Below, one piece after another: positions 9,229 through 17,095 of a stretch of 20,593 bases of DNA. Origin of the DNA: Intrasporangiaceae bacterium. Lineage in GTDB: Bacteria > Actinomycetota > Actinomycetes > Actinomycetales > Dermatophilaceae. The stretch's first letter is position 1. Every line of letters starts with the position of its first letter. The notes beneath the pieces are model-generated. The model did no database searches. It was not told the DNA's origin and saw nothing but the letters and a program-made list of their open reading frames with translations. The stretch is taken from the NCBI GenBank assembly GCA_012518475.1, contig JAAYSB010000143.1:1-20593 (forward strand), given 5' to 3'. The position numbers and the translations under genes were made by a program.

Positions 9229-10400
9229 CGCTTCCCCCAGACCCAGCTCGGGGTGGTCAGCATGCCTTGTCCCTCGATCCTCGTCTCGCCGAGATCCTTG
9301 GCCAGGGTGACCGAGTGGATCTCGTCGGCCAGCGTAGTCCCGCCGGCATCCTCGATGGCTGTGACCAGGGCAGCTGAGTGGGTGACGACCACGAGCTGGG
9401 TATCCGCGGCTGCTCTCGTGACGAGTCGAGCCAGGGCCGGGACGAGGTCCGGGTGGAGCGAGGTCTCCGGCTCGTTGAGGACCATGAGCTGTGGTGGCCG
9501 GGGGGTGTGCAGGGCAGCGACGAGGAGCAGGTAGCGCAGCGTCCCGTCGGAGAGCTCACCGGCGCGCAGCGGGCGGAGCATCCCCGGCTGACGCATGCCC
9601 ACCTCGCACAGCGGACCCTCCCAGAGCACCTCGACCTCGGCACCGTCGAAGGCCTCGGTGACGGACTGCTGGAGCCCGCTGGCGTCCCCGACCTCGAAGA
9701 CCGTCTGGATCGCGGCGGCCAGGTCGGACCCGTCTCCGGAGAGCACCTCGGTGCGGGTACCGACCTGCGGTCGACGCGCCGGCGCCCCGGCGTCGACCCG
9801 GAACCCGTCATAGAACCGCCAGCCCCGGATCTGCTCGCGGACTGCGAGCACCTCCGGCGCACGACGTGGGTCTGCGACCTCGCGGAGCATGCTCATCGCC
9901 GGGGAGAGGCCGTCCGCGAGGTCGACCCAGGCCGCTCCGTCGCGAGTCATGACGGCCGGACCCTTGCGCCGCACGAGGACCGACCCCGGCCGGGCGACCT
10001 CCCCGCTGAAGACGAGCTCTCGCTTGATCTGCGGGTCGCGGTTGAAGGCGGACCGGTCCTGGGGCACGGGCATGCCGAGGTCGATGAGGTAGCCGAAGTC
10101 GGTTCCGGAGAACCCCATCTGCAGACTGATCGGTCCCGTGCGACGGGTGCCCTCGACAGGGGCCCCGCGGCGGGCGGCCGTCAGGGAGTCCGGTCCGGCC
10201 CAGAGGGCCGACTGCAGGCCCCCTTCGCGGGCGAGGGAGCCGATGACCTGGCCGGAGGCGCAGTCAGCGAGCAGGCGGAGCGAGCGATACAGGCTCGACT
10301 TGCCACTGCCGTTCGGGCCCGTGACCACGGTCAGCCGTCCGAGCCCGACGACCACGTCGCGCAGGGAGCGGTAGCCGCTGACAGCCACAGTGGTGATCAC
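9225..10400 (-). CDS. AAA/ABC-type ATPase of unknown role, coupled to exonuclease VII (COG4637-like)
   Basis: A 391-residue P-loop ATPase with an SMC/RecF-like N-terminus (VAVSGYRSLRD, GLGRLTVVTGPNGSGKSS; Walker A at 28-35). The middle of about 150 residues resembles predicted ATPases with embedded variable domains. The signature-like ELSDGTLRYLLLVAAL precedes Walker B VLNEPETSLHP, where N309 replaces the usual Asp before Glu, and an H-loop follows (VVTHSAALV). The pattern resembles the widespread uncharacterised COG4637 group; no biochemical role is known to me. The start is uncertain: GTG 10400 is preferred because a TAGAGT hexamer lies exactly 7 bp upstream, suggesting a leaderless mRNA. 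GTG 10409, ATG 10430 and ATG 10499 are alternatives. The stop overlaps xseA as ATGA. No nuclease domain is visible. Confidence 0.88.
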   Translation of the reverse strand: MITTVAVSGYRSLRDVVVGLGRLTVVTGPNGSGKSSLYRSLRLLADCASGQVIGSLAREGGLQSALWAGPDSLTAARRGAPVEGTRRTGPISLQMGFSGTDFGYLIDLGMPVPQDRSAFNRDPQIKRELVFSGEVARPGSVLVRRKGPAVMTRDGAAWVDLADGLSPAMSMLREVADPRRAPEVLAVREQIRGWRFYDGFRVDAGAPARRPQVGTRTEVLSGDGSDLAAAIQTVFEVGDASGLQQSVTEAFDGAEVEVLWEGPLCEVGMRQPGMLRPLRAGELSDGTLRYLLLVAALHTPRPPQLMVLNEPETSLHPDLVPALARLVTRAAADTQLVVVTHSAALVTAIEDAGGTTLADEIHSVTLAKDLGETRIEGQGMLTTPSWVWGKR

Positions 10401-10486
10401 GCACGCCACTCTAGGGAGCGGGACTGACATCGGGCTCGCGAGAGGGGAGGGGGGAGCAGTGCGTCCTCCCACGTACGATGGAGGGT
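10401..10486. promoter_or_regulatory. Divergent promoter region, ATPase-xseAB / ispH, with two leaderless-type junctions
   Basis: On the minus strand TAGAGT (complement of 10408-10413) is followed by 7 bp and the GTG at 10400. On the plus strand TACGAT (10474-10479) is followed by 7 bp and the ATG at 10487. Both match the actinobacterial TANNNT -10 element placed so that transcription begins at or next to the start codon. A G-rich run (10442-10456) with a matching C-rich run (CCTCCC, 10465-10470; GGGAGG at 10445-10450) lies where the ispH -35 box would be. Confidence 0.55.
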
Positions 10487-11506
10487 ATGTCTGCCACACC
10501 TGACCAGCCGACCAAGCGCGTCCTGCTCGCCGCGCCGCGCGGATACTGCGCGGGTGTCGACCGAGCTGTCGTGACCGTCGAGAAGGCGCTGGAGCTCTAC
10601 GGGCCGCCGGTGTACGTCCGCAAGCAGATCGTGCACAACAAGCACGTCGTGCGCACCCTCGAGAAGCAGGGCGCGATCTTCGTCGAGGAGACCGACGAGG
10701 TCCCCGAGGGCGCGACCGTCATCTTCTCGGCACATGGCGTCGCGCCAGTCGTCCATGAGGAGGCCCGCCAGCTGTCCCTGAAGACGATCGACGCGACCTG
10801 CCCGCTGGTGACGAAGGTCCACCGCGAGGCGGTGCGCTTCGCCGACAGCGACTACGACATCCTCCTCATCGGCCACGAGGGCCATGAGGAGGTCATCGGC
10901 ACCGCTGGGGAGGCTCCCGACCACATCACCCTCGTCGACGGGCCGGACGACGTCGACAACGTCGAGGTCCGCGATCCCGAGAAGGTCGTGTGGCTGTCGC
11001 AGACGACGCTCTCGGTGGACGAGACCATGGAGACGGTCCGCCGCCTGCGGGAGAAGTTCCCCGCCCTTCAGGACCCCCCGTCGGACGACATCTGCTACGC
11101 GACGCAGAACCGCCAGCTGGCCGTCCGGCAGATGGCTGCCGACTGCGACCTCATGATCGTCGTCGGCTCGACGAACTCATCGAATTCTGTGCGTCTGGTC
11201 GAGGTCGCTCTCGAGTACGGCGCCAAGGCGGGTCACCTTGTGGACTTCGCCGAGGAGATCGACGAGGCCTGGCTCGAGGGCGTCAACACTGTCGGACTGA
11301 CCTCCGGTGCCTCGGTGCCCGAGGTCCTCGTCCGCGGGGTCCTCGACTTTCTTGCCCAGCACGGCTTCGAGGACGTCAAGCCGGTCCTCGCTGCAGAGGA
11401 GTCGCTCACCTTCGCGCTGCCGACCGAGATCCGGCGCGACCTCAAGGCCGCCGGGATGTCCGACAAGATGACGCACGACGCGTCGTTCGCCAGCTCGCTG
11501 CACTGA
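10487..11506 (+). CDS. ispH: 4-hydroxy-3-methylbut-2-enyl diphosphate reductase
   Basis: A 339-residue IspH (LytB), the iron-sulfur enzyme that makes IPP and DMAPP from HMBPP in the last step of the MEP pathway. The three cluster cysteines are C21 (APRGYCAGVDRAV), C105 (DATCPLVTKVH) and C203 (DDICYATQNRQ). Substrate-site motifs AHGVAP (H83), GHEGHEE (H130/H133) and SNSVRL are present, and it closely follows actinobacterial homologues. ATG 10487 is preferred over ATG 10478: TACGAT ends 7 bp upstream of it and the GGAGGG between them is only 1 bp from the ATG, too close to act as a Shine-Dalgarno. The 10478 start would fall inside the proposed -10. It is monocistronic here, converging on rmuC with 26 bp between stops. 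Confidence 0.97.
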   Translation: MSATPDQPTKRVLLAAPRGYCAGVDRAVVTVEKALELYGPPVYVRKQIVHNKHVVRTLEKQGAIFVEETDEVPEGATVIFSAHGVAPVVHEEARQLSLKTIDATCPLVTKVHREAVRFADSDYDILLIGHEGHEEVIGTAGEAPDHITLVDGPDDVDNVEVRDPEKVVWLSQTTLSVDETMETVRRLREKFPALQDPPSDDICYATQNRQLAVRQMAADCDLMIVVGSTNSSNSVRLVEVALEYGAKAGHLVDFAEEIDEAWLEGVNTVGLTSGASVPEVLVRGVLDFLAQHGFEDVKPVLAAEESLTFALPTEIRRDLKAAGMSDKMTHDASFASSLH

Positions 11507-11532
11507 CCTGCCAGCAGTCGGGGGCTTGAGCC

Positions 11533-12744
11533 TCAGCTTGCGTCTCGCTCGCGCCGCTGTTCGTCGGCTGCCGGATCGAGCAGCAGCTCCGGACGGGCCT
11601 CCTCGGCCGCCACGGCATCGAGCAGCTCGACGGCGCTGAGCTGTCGCGGCGCTGCCTCAGCGGTCGCCGGCTCGTCGAGGTCCCCGGTCACGAGGTCGAG
11701 CTCACGCAGCTTGCGGGCCGTCACGAGCACACGGGACTCGAGCGTGCCGACGAGCCGGTTGTATGCGTCGACGCTGCGGCTCAGCGAACCGCCCACCGCT
11801 GCGACGTGCGAGCCGAGCGTCGAGAGGCGGGTGTAGAGCTCCTGGCCGAGGCCGAGCAGCTCACGGGCATTCTCGGTGAGGGCGTCCTGCTGCCAGGTGA
11901 AGGCAACCGTGCGGACCAGGGCGAAAAGGGAGCCGGGAGAGGCCAGGACGACCTTGCTGCGCAGCGCCGACTGGTGCAGGGACGGGTCGGCGGCCAGAGC
12001 CTGGGCGAGCATGGCCTCGCTCGGCACGAAGCAGACGACCATCTCGGGTGTCGTCGGGAACGCGGACCAGTACGCCTTGCCGGCGAGGGCCTTGAGATGG
12101 GCTGCGAGTGAGCTGGCGTGGTCGCGCAGGAGCTGCTGGCGCTCGGCCGGGTCGAGATCCTCGGTCTGGGCCTGGAGGAAGGCCGTCATGGGAGCCTTGG
12201 CATCGATGACGAGGACCTTGTCGCCGGGCAGCCGCACGACGGCATCCGGACGCAGCTGACGGCCATCGGGCCCGCTCACCGTGACCTGTGTGTCGAAGTC
12301 GCAGCGGGACAGCATCCCCGCGTCCTCCAGGACCCGCTTGAGCTGCACCTCGCCCCAGGCACCGCGAACGTTGGCAGAGTTCAGTGACCCGGCGAGGGAC
12401 TGGGTGGCCCGGCCCAGCTCGCCGGCCGCGGTGTGCACCTGCTCCATCCGGGTGCGCAGGGCGGCGAACTGGCTGGTGCGGTCCCGCTCAAGGTCCGAGA
12501 CGTGCCGCTCGACCCGCGAGAGGGCATCGCCCAGAGGGCGGAGAGCAGCGGCTGTCTGGGCGTCGTCGGCAACGGTGGCCTCGAGGTCGACGACGCGCTC
12601 GCGGAGCAGGTCGCGCTCGGTCCCGAGGACGGCGAGGTCCCGCTCGGCACGCAGGCGCATCGTCCACCAGGTCGCCCCACTTCCGAGGAGGACAGCGACG
12701 GTGGCAACCAGGATGACCGAGAGGATCGGCATGGAGGTCGTCAT
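11533..12744 (-). CDS. rmuC: DNA recombination protein RmuC homologue
   Basis: A 403-residue RmuC-family protein, somewhat shorter than E. coli RmuC. An N-terminal membrane helix (about 6-28, PILSVILVATVAVLLGSGAT) is followed by a coiled-coil-like stretch (about 30-120, charged heptads). The RmuC domain then begins at NVRGAWGEVQLKRVLEDAGM (about 125-144). A PD-(D/E)xK-like nuclease core is visible at D167 (RPDAVVRLPG), then D181 and K183 (VLVIDAKAP), preceded by E132. The family limits sequence inversions and is thought to act as a membrane-tethered nuclease; its precise substrate is unsettled. The C-terminal 60 residues are acidic and variable. No clear Shine-Dalgarno precedes the ATG at 12744; an in-frame ATG at 12732 is possible. 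It is divergent from the importer operon. Confidence 0.92.
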   Translation of the reverse strand: MTTSMPILSVILVATVAVLLGSGATWWTMRLRAERDLAVLGTERDLLRERVVDLEATVADDAQTAAALRPLGDALSRVERHVSDLERDRTSQFAALRTRMEQVHTAAGELGRATQSLAGSLNSANVRGAWGEVQLKRVLEDAGMLSRCDFDTQVTVSGPDGRQLRPDAVVRLPGDKVLVIDAKAPMTAFLQAQTEDLDPAERQQLLRDHASSLAAHLKALAGKAYWSAFPTTPEMVVCFVPSEAMLAQALAADPSLHQSALRSKVVLASPGSLFALVRTVAFTWQQDALTENARELLGLGQELYTRLSTLGSHVAAVGGSLSRSVDAYNRLVGTLESRVLVTARKLRELDLVTGDLDEPATAEAAPRQLSAVELLDAVAAEEARPELLLDPAADEQRRERDAS

Positions 12745-12921
12745 GGCACCACGGTCTCAGGGAGGACTGACAGAGCTGACCTGACCGATCGTCGGAACGT
12801 TCTCCGCAGCGCGATCCATCGTCGGATCCCGTGATCACGACGAAAACTCCAGGGAAACGCGCCCGAAGTCACAACATCCGCACTACGGTAGCGACAGTCG
12901 GGCCGACCGAGAGGAGTGCAG
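12745..12921. promoter_or_regulatory. Divergent control region, rmuC / polyamine-type importer operon
   Basis: 177 bp, the longest non-coding stretch in the window. It holds two copies of ATCGTCGGA (12788-12796 and 12818-12826), 30 bp apart. It also holds an 8-bp palindrome GAACGTTC (12795-12802), an inverted repeat GATCC-N6-GGATC (12813-12828) and a perfect 10-bp palindrome CGTGATCACG (12830-12839). A TANNNT hexamer TACGGT (12884-12889) is a candidate -10 for the importer operon. The Shine-Dalgarno GAGGAG (12911-12916) lies 5 bp before the GTG at 12922. The palindrome cluster looks like an operator region, but no regulator gene is adjacent. Confidence 0.5.
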
Positions 12922-14061
12922 GTGGCCAGCGCCGGTGCCGTCGAGCTCACCGCCGTCACGAAGCGGTTCGGGGAGCACACTGCCGTCGACCGCCTCGACC
13001 TGGCGATCGAGCCCGGCGAGTTCATCGCCCTGCTCGGGCCGTCCGGCTGCGGCAAGACGACGACCCTGCGGATGATCGCTGGCTTCGAGCAGCCCGACGA
13101 GGGGGACATCCGGATCTCGGGGGAGTCGGTCGCCGGGGTCCCGCCGCACAAGCGGCACGTGAACACGGTGTTCCAGAACTACGCCCTCTTCCCACACATG
13201 AACGTCGCGGAGAACGTCGCCTACGGTCTCCAGCAGCAGCGCACTCCCAGGGCCGAGATCCGGCAACGAGTCGCCGAGGCGCTCGACATGGTGCAGATGC
13301 GCAGCCTCGCCGATCGCAGACCGGCCCAGATGTCGGGCGGACAGCAGCAGCGGGTCGCTCTGGCACGGGCCCTGGTCAACCGTCCCTCGGTGCTTCTCCT
13401 CGACGAACCGCTCGGCGCCCTCGACCGCCAGCTCCGCGAGGAGATGCAGATCGAGCTCAAGCTCCTCCAGGCCCGGCTCGGCACCACCTTCGTCTTCGTC
13501 ACCCACGACCAGCACGAAGCCCTGTCCCTCGGGGACCGGATCGCCATCATGCGGGCCGGCCGGCTCGAGCAGCTCGACACCGCCGACGCGGTGTATGCCC
13601 GACCCGCCTCCGCCTTCGTCGCCGGCTTCGTGGGGCAGCAGAACTTCCTCACCGGGCAGGCGCGGGGAGACGGGACGTTCGACGCGGGGCAGATCCGGCT
13701 GCGCAGCAGCCGGAACGGTGAGGGTTCCCTCCTCGGCGGGCAGGTCCGGGCGGCGATCCGCCCGGAGTACGTCACGGTGGAGAAGGTGAGCGACGCATAC
13801 CCCTCCGGATCCGCCCCCGCCGGTTCCGCACTACCCGAGAACTCCGCTGTCGGAAGGGTCGCTTCGGTCGCCCACCTCGGCGAGACGATGCAGTACATCG
13901 TCGAGGTCGAGGGGCAGGACAGCATCCTCAGCAGGATTCCCACGCCCCAGGCGCCGGCCGTGAACGTGAACGACGCCGTCGTCGCCTCCTGGGACGCCGA
14001 CAGCGTCCACCTGTTCCAGGCCGAGCTCTCGGCGCCCCAGCACCCCGCATCCCGCACCTGA
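12922..14061 (+). CDS. potA: ABC transporter ATP-binding protein, spermidine/putrescine type (PotA-like)
   Basis: A 379-residue ATPase of a polyamine-type ABC importer. Walker A GPSGCGKT is at 39-46, the Q-loop near Q85 (FQNYALFPHM) and the signature SGGQQQR at 138-144. Walker B LLLDEP is at 158-163, the D-loop at ALD 166-168 and the switch histidine at H195. A C-terminal TOBE-type domain (about 245-360) carries RAAIRPEYV. Two such subunits would drive import through the PotB/PotC-like permeases encoded downstream. The start is set at the second GTG (12922) because GAGGAG lies 5 bp before it; the GTG at 12916 overlaps that Shine-Dalgarno. First gene of a five-gene operon. Family level is secure. 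Polyamine as the actual substrate is not, because this group also includes importers of other amines. Confidence 0.92.
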   Translation: MASAGAVELTAVTKRFGEHTAVDRLDLAIEPGEFIALLGPSGCGKTTTLRMIAGFEQPDEGDIRISGESVAGVPPHKRHVNTVFQNYALFPHMNVAENVAYGLQQQRTPRAEIRQRVAEALDMVQMRSLADRRPAQMSGGQQQRVALARALVNRPSVLLLDEPLGALDRQLREEMQIELKLLQARLGTTFVFVTHDQHEALSLGDRIAIMRAGRLEQLDTADAVYARPASAFVAGFVGQQNFLTGQARGDGTFDAGQIRLRSSRNGEGSLLGGQVRAAIRPEYVTVEKVSDAYPSGSAPAGSALPENSAVGRVASVAHLGETMQYIVEVEGQDSILSRIPTPQAPAVNVNDAVVASWDADSVHLFQAELSAPQHPASRT

Positions 14062-14088
14062 CCGTCGCCGCCCACGAAGGAGACCACC

Positions 14089-15300
14089 ATGACCCGCGCT
14101 CGCCGACCCCGCCCGATCCGGATCCTCGCCCCTGCTGCGGTCGCGCCGCGGATCCGCGCCGAGTTCAACCGGCGCCAGTTCCTCGCCGGTGCGATGGCGC
14201 TCGGCGGCGCAGGCCTGCTCACCGCCTGCGGCGGGGACTCCGACGGTGACACCGCGAGCCCGACCGGGGACGCGAGCCCCCGGGCCACCGGAGGCGACCT
14301 CGAGGGTCAGGTCTCGATCTACACGTGGGGCGACTACGACAGCCCCGACGTCCTCGACGCCTTCAGCGAGGAGCTCGGCCCTGAGATCCGCCTGGACGCG
14401 TTCAACTCCAACGAGGAGATGATCGCCAAGCTCGTCGCCGCCCGTGGAACGAGCGGCTACGACATCGTCGTCCCCACCGGGCAGTTCATCCCGCAGATGG
14501 TCGAGAACGACCTCCTCGAGCCGATCAACAAGGAGCTCATCCCGAACATCGAGCACGTCGACGAGGCCTTCCTCGGCCTCGAGTGGGACCCGGAGAACGC
14601 CTACTCGATCTGCAAGGCGTGGGGCACGACCGGCTACGTCTACGACAACACCGTCATCACCCGCGAGCTCACGGACTGGAACGACTTCATCGACGCCGCC
14701 AAGAACGAGGCGAGTGGACGCACCAGCCTGCTCGACGACCCCGCCGAGCTCACGGGGCTGTACTTCTGGGCCAACGGCATCAACTGGACCACCGAGGACG
14801 AGGCCGATCTGCAGGCGGCAGAGGACTTCCTCGTCGGTGAGCTCGCGCCGCACATCACGGCCTTCGACTCCTACCCTGGTGGCTCGGCGATCCCGCAGGG
14901 CCAGCACGTGCTCATGCAGTCGTGGAACGGCGACGCCCGGCTCGGCATCATGGAGAGTCCCGACCCGGACCGCTGGACCTGGGTCCTCGGTGCACCGGCG
15001 ACCCAGCTCTGGATGGACAACTGGTGCATCGCAAAGGGCGCGCCGAACATCGAGGCCGCGCACGCCTTCATCAACTTCGTCCTTGCCCCGGAGAACGTCA
15101 TCGAGCAGACCGACTACATCGGCTACCACACCGGCGCCAAGGACGTGGAGTCGATGGCGGAGGAGGCCGGACTGGAGATGCTCGACCTCATCTTCTTCAC
15201 CCCTGACCAGGTCGCGACCATGCAGGAGGGCGCAGTCAACTCCGCCCAGCAGCGCATCGTCGACATCTGGAACAAGATGAAGGCGGCCGCGGGCGCCTGA
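14089..15300 (+). CDS. ABC transporter substrate-binding lipoprotein (PotD/PotF-like), Tat-type signal
   Basis: A 403-residue extracellular binding protein of the spermidine/putrescine family. The N-terminus has a twin-arginine motif (NRRQFLAG, R28-R29), then an Ala/Gly-rich hydrophobic stretch and a lipobox LTAC-G with lipidated C47. It is therefore probably exported folded by Tat and anchored to the membrane. A Gly/Asp/Ser/Thr linker (48-70) follows. The mature fold begins VSIYTWGDYDSPDVLDAFSEE and continues with FNSNEEMIAKL and GYDIVVPTGQFIPQM. WDPENAYSICKAWGTTGYVYD and, later, MDNWCIAKGAPN belong to the binding-cleft regions. A clear Shine-Dalgarno GAAGGAG (14076-14082) lies 6 bp before the ATG. 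It sits between the ATPase and the permeases, the usual order for this transporter class. Ligand unknown. Confidence 0.93.
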   Translation: MTRARRPRPIRILAPAAVAPRIRAEFNRRQFLAGAMALGGAGLLTACGGDSDGDTASPTGDASPRATGGDLEGQVSIYTWGDYDSPDVLDAFSEELGPEIRLDAFNSNEEMIAKLVAARGTSGYDIVVPTGQFIPQMVENDLLEPINKELIPNIEHVDEAFLGLEWDPENAYSICKAWGTTGYVYDNTVITRELTDWNDFIDAAKNEASGRTSLLDDPAELTGLYFWANGINWTTEDEADLQAAEDFLVGELAPHITAFDSYPGGSAIPQGQHVLMQSWNGDARLGIMESPDPDRWTWVLGAPATQLWMDNWCIAKGAPNIEAAHAFINFVLAPENVIEQTDYIGYHTGAKDVESMAEEAGLEMLDLIFFTPDQVATMQEGAVNSAQQRIVDIWNKMKAAAGA

Positions 15301-15342
15301 CCCGGCCCGCGCATACCCCATCGGTTTAGCGGCGACGATCCC

Positions 15343-16251
15343 GTGCGAGCACCGAAGTTCCTCCTCGCAGTCCCGGCGTGGGCGTGGCTCACCGCGTTCT
15401 TCATTCTGCCGGTGGCGACGGTCGTCTACTTCAGCTTCGGCTACAAACCGGGGCTGTTCGGCACGCACGCCACCGATGTCCTGTCTCTCGACCGCTACCG
15501 CGAGGCGCTCTCACCGACGTTCTTCACGACCTTCGTCAACACCCTGCGGATCGGGATCCTCGGAACGCTCATCTGCCTGCTCATCGGGATCCCCATGGCC
15601 TACTGGATGGCGGTGAAGGTGTCGCCGCGGTGGCGGACGCTGCTGCTCGCGCTCGTCATCGTCCCCTTCTGGACGAACTTCCTCGTGCGGACCATCGGCT
15701 GGCAGGTCATCCTCGCCCCTGAGGGCTGGCTGTCCGGGCTGCTCCAGAGCATCGGGCTGCGGGACGCTCCGCTCGCCATCCTCTATACGAGACCTGCTGT
15801 GCTCCTCGGCGTCGTGTACAACTACCTGCCGCTGATGATCCTGCCGCTCTTCGTCGCCTTCGACCGGGTCGGTCCGGCGCTGCGCGAGGCGTCCAAGGAC
15901 CTCGGGGCGGATCGTCTGCGGACCTTCCTGCGGGTGACGCTGCCGATGGCCCGCCCCGGCATGATCGCGGGGATCCTCCTCGTGTTCATCCCCCTCATGG
16001 GTGACTACATCACCGCCGTCGTCCTCGGTGGGGCCCGCGGGAACATGGTCGGCCAGCTCGTCGCGAGCCAGTTCCAGGCCGCCCAGAACTGGGCCCTCGG
16101 CTCGGCCATGGCGGTGCTGCTCATCGTCGTCATCGCCGGGGCGGTGCTTGCCGGGGGGCTGCTCGCGTGGCTCGTCTCCTGGCCGGTCCGCCACCGGACC
16201 CGGCTCGGCCTCGCGGATCTCGAGAACATCGCCGTGCAGGAGCGGGCGTGA
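15343..16251 (+). CDS. ABC transporter permease, PotB-like
   Basis: A 302-residue inner-membrane permease of the polyamine/opine/iron type, with about six helices (first at about 7-30, AVPAWAWLTAFFILPVATVVYF). The EAA loop that contacts the ATPase is present (REASKDLGADRLRTFLRVTLPMARPG, about 180-205), as are FWTNFLVRTIGWQVIL and NYLPLMILPLF, typical of PotB/PotH. It starts with GTG, 42 bp after the binding-protein stop, with no strong Shine-Dalgarno sequence. Its stop overlaps the next permease start as GTGA. It should pair with the PotC-like protein to form the membrane channel. Confidence 0.92.
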   Translation: MRAPKFLLAVPAWAWLTAFFILPVATVVYFSFGYKPGLFGTHATDVLSLDRYREALSPTFFTTFVNTLRIGILGTLICLLIGIPMAYWMAVKVSPRWRTLLLALVIVPFWTNFLVRTIGWQVILAPEGWLSGLLQSIGLRDAPLAILYTRPAVLLGVVYNYLPLMILPLFVAFDRVGPALREASKDLGADRLRTFLRVTLPMARPGMIAGILLVFIPLMGDYITAVVLGGARGNMVGQLVASQFQAAQNWALGSAMAVLLIVVIAGAVLAGGLLAWLVSWPVRHRTRLGLADLENIAVQERA

Positions 16252-17093
16252 CTGGCCGGATCAGCCTGACCGATGTGCTCCTGCGGGTCTGGGGAGTGCT
16301 CGTCTTCGCGTTCCTGTTCCTCCCGATCGCGGTCATCATCGTGTACTCCTTCAACGAGGGGCGCCTGCTCGTGTCCTTCACCGAGTTCGGGACCACACCG
16401 TTCCGGGCCATCGTCGAGCGTCCCGCGATCCGTTCGGCGGTCATGGTCTCGATCCAGACTGGGGCGATCGCCGCGGTTATCTCGACGGTGCTCGGAACCC
16501 TCGCCGGCGTCGCCATGGCACGCCGGCCGGGCAAGTGGGTCGTCGTCTTCGTCGGCCTCCTGCTCCTGGTCTCGGTCACCCCGGAGATCGTCGACGCTGT
16601 GGCCCTCCTGCCGTGGCTCGTCCTGCTCGGACAGGATGCCGGCATGCCGATCTTCGACAACGGGGTGGTCCGCCTCGTCATCGGCCACTCGCTCTTCGCC
16701 ACGGCTGTCGTGTCCTACATCGTGCGCGCTCGTCTCGTCGGGCTCGATGCCCAGCTCGAGGAGGCCTCGGCCGACCTCTATGCGACCCCCCTGCGCACCT
16801 TCCGCAGGATCACCCTGCCGCTGGCTATGCCGGCGGTGCTCGCCGGTGGACTGCTCGCCTTCACCCTCAGCCTCGACAACACGATCATCTCGGCCTTCGT
16901 CCAGGTCTCCGGGACGACCCCCTGGCCGGTCTACGTGCTGTCGGCGCTCCGGTCCGGGCTGCGGCCGGAGATCGCGGCCGTGTCCACCCTCATGCTGCTC
17001 CTCACCCTTGTCTCCCTCACCCTGGTCTGGCTCGTCCTGCGCAGGGCCGGGGACAGCTCGACGCAGATCGCCAAGACCATGACCGGGAACTGA
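16248..17093 (+). CDS. ABC transporter permease, PotC-like
   Basis: A 281-residue permease, the second half of the importer's heterodimeric channel. The first helix is at about 10-33 (RVWGVLVFAFLFLPIAVIIVYSF) and is followed by NEGRL, typical of PotC. The EAA loop is EEASADLYATPLRTFRRITLPLAMP. SLDNTIISAFVQVSGTTPWPVYV matches the conserved PotC segment around TM5. The start is GTG 16248, which overlaps the upstream stop (GTGA) and has AGGAG 5 bp upstream; the open frame extends to 16167 only as a shadow of potB. The amidohydrolase ATG lies 2 bp after its stop, so the two are almost certainly cotranscribed. Confidence 0.93.
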   Translation: MTGRISLTDVLLRVWGVLVFAFLFLPIAVIIVYSFNEGRLLVSFTEFGTTPFRAIVERPAIRSAVMVSIQTGAIAAVISTVLGTLAGVAMARRPGKWVVVFVGLLLLVSVTPEIVDAVALLPWLVLLGQDAGMPIFDNGVVRLVIGHSLFATAVVSYIVRARLVGLDAQLEEASADLYATPLRTFRRITLPLAMPAVLAGGLLAFTLSLDNTIISAFVQVSGTTPWPVYVLSALRSGLRPEIAAVSTLMLLLTLVSLTLVWLVLRRAGDSSTQIAKTMTGN

Positions 17094-17095
17094 CC

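Noticed and set aside
10441..10470. G-quadruplex or hairpin in the G-rich run upstream of ispH
   Set aside because: The G-run is split by single A residues and does not give four clear tracts. The GGGAGG/CCTCCC pair is short. I kept it only as a remark in the promoter entry.
9225..10499. Reading the ATPase as an OLD-family or RecF defence protein
   Set aside because: No TOPRIM domain follows the ATPase domain, as in OLD proteins, and no reverse transcriptase, helicase or other defence partner is adjacent. The neighbours are housekeeping xseA, xseB and ispH.
11507..11532. Possible terminator hairpin (GGCT-TG-AGCC) between ispH and rmuC
   Set aside because: The stem is only 4 bp with a 2-nt loop and no U-run, too weak to call.
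13831..15468. A 545-codon minus-strand frame opposite the binding protein
   Set aside because: It is a compositional shadow with low-complexity acidic and arginine-rich sequence, no start context, and full overlap with the well-supported binding protein.
16001..17095. A long N-terminal extension of the amidohydrolase frame back to 16001
   Set aside because: The extension translates to S/R/P-rich sequence through both permease genes. The family N-terminus (MTADLIFRGG) begins exactly at 17096, 2 bp after the permease stop.
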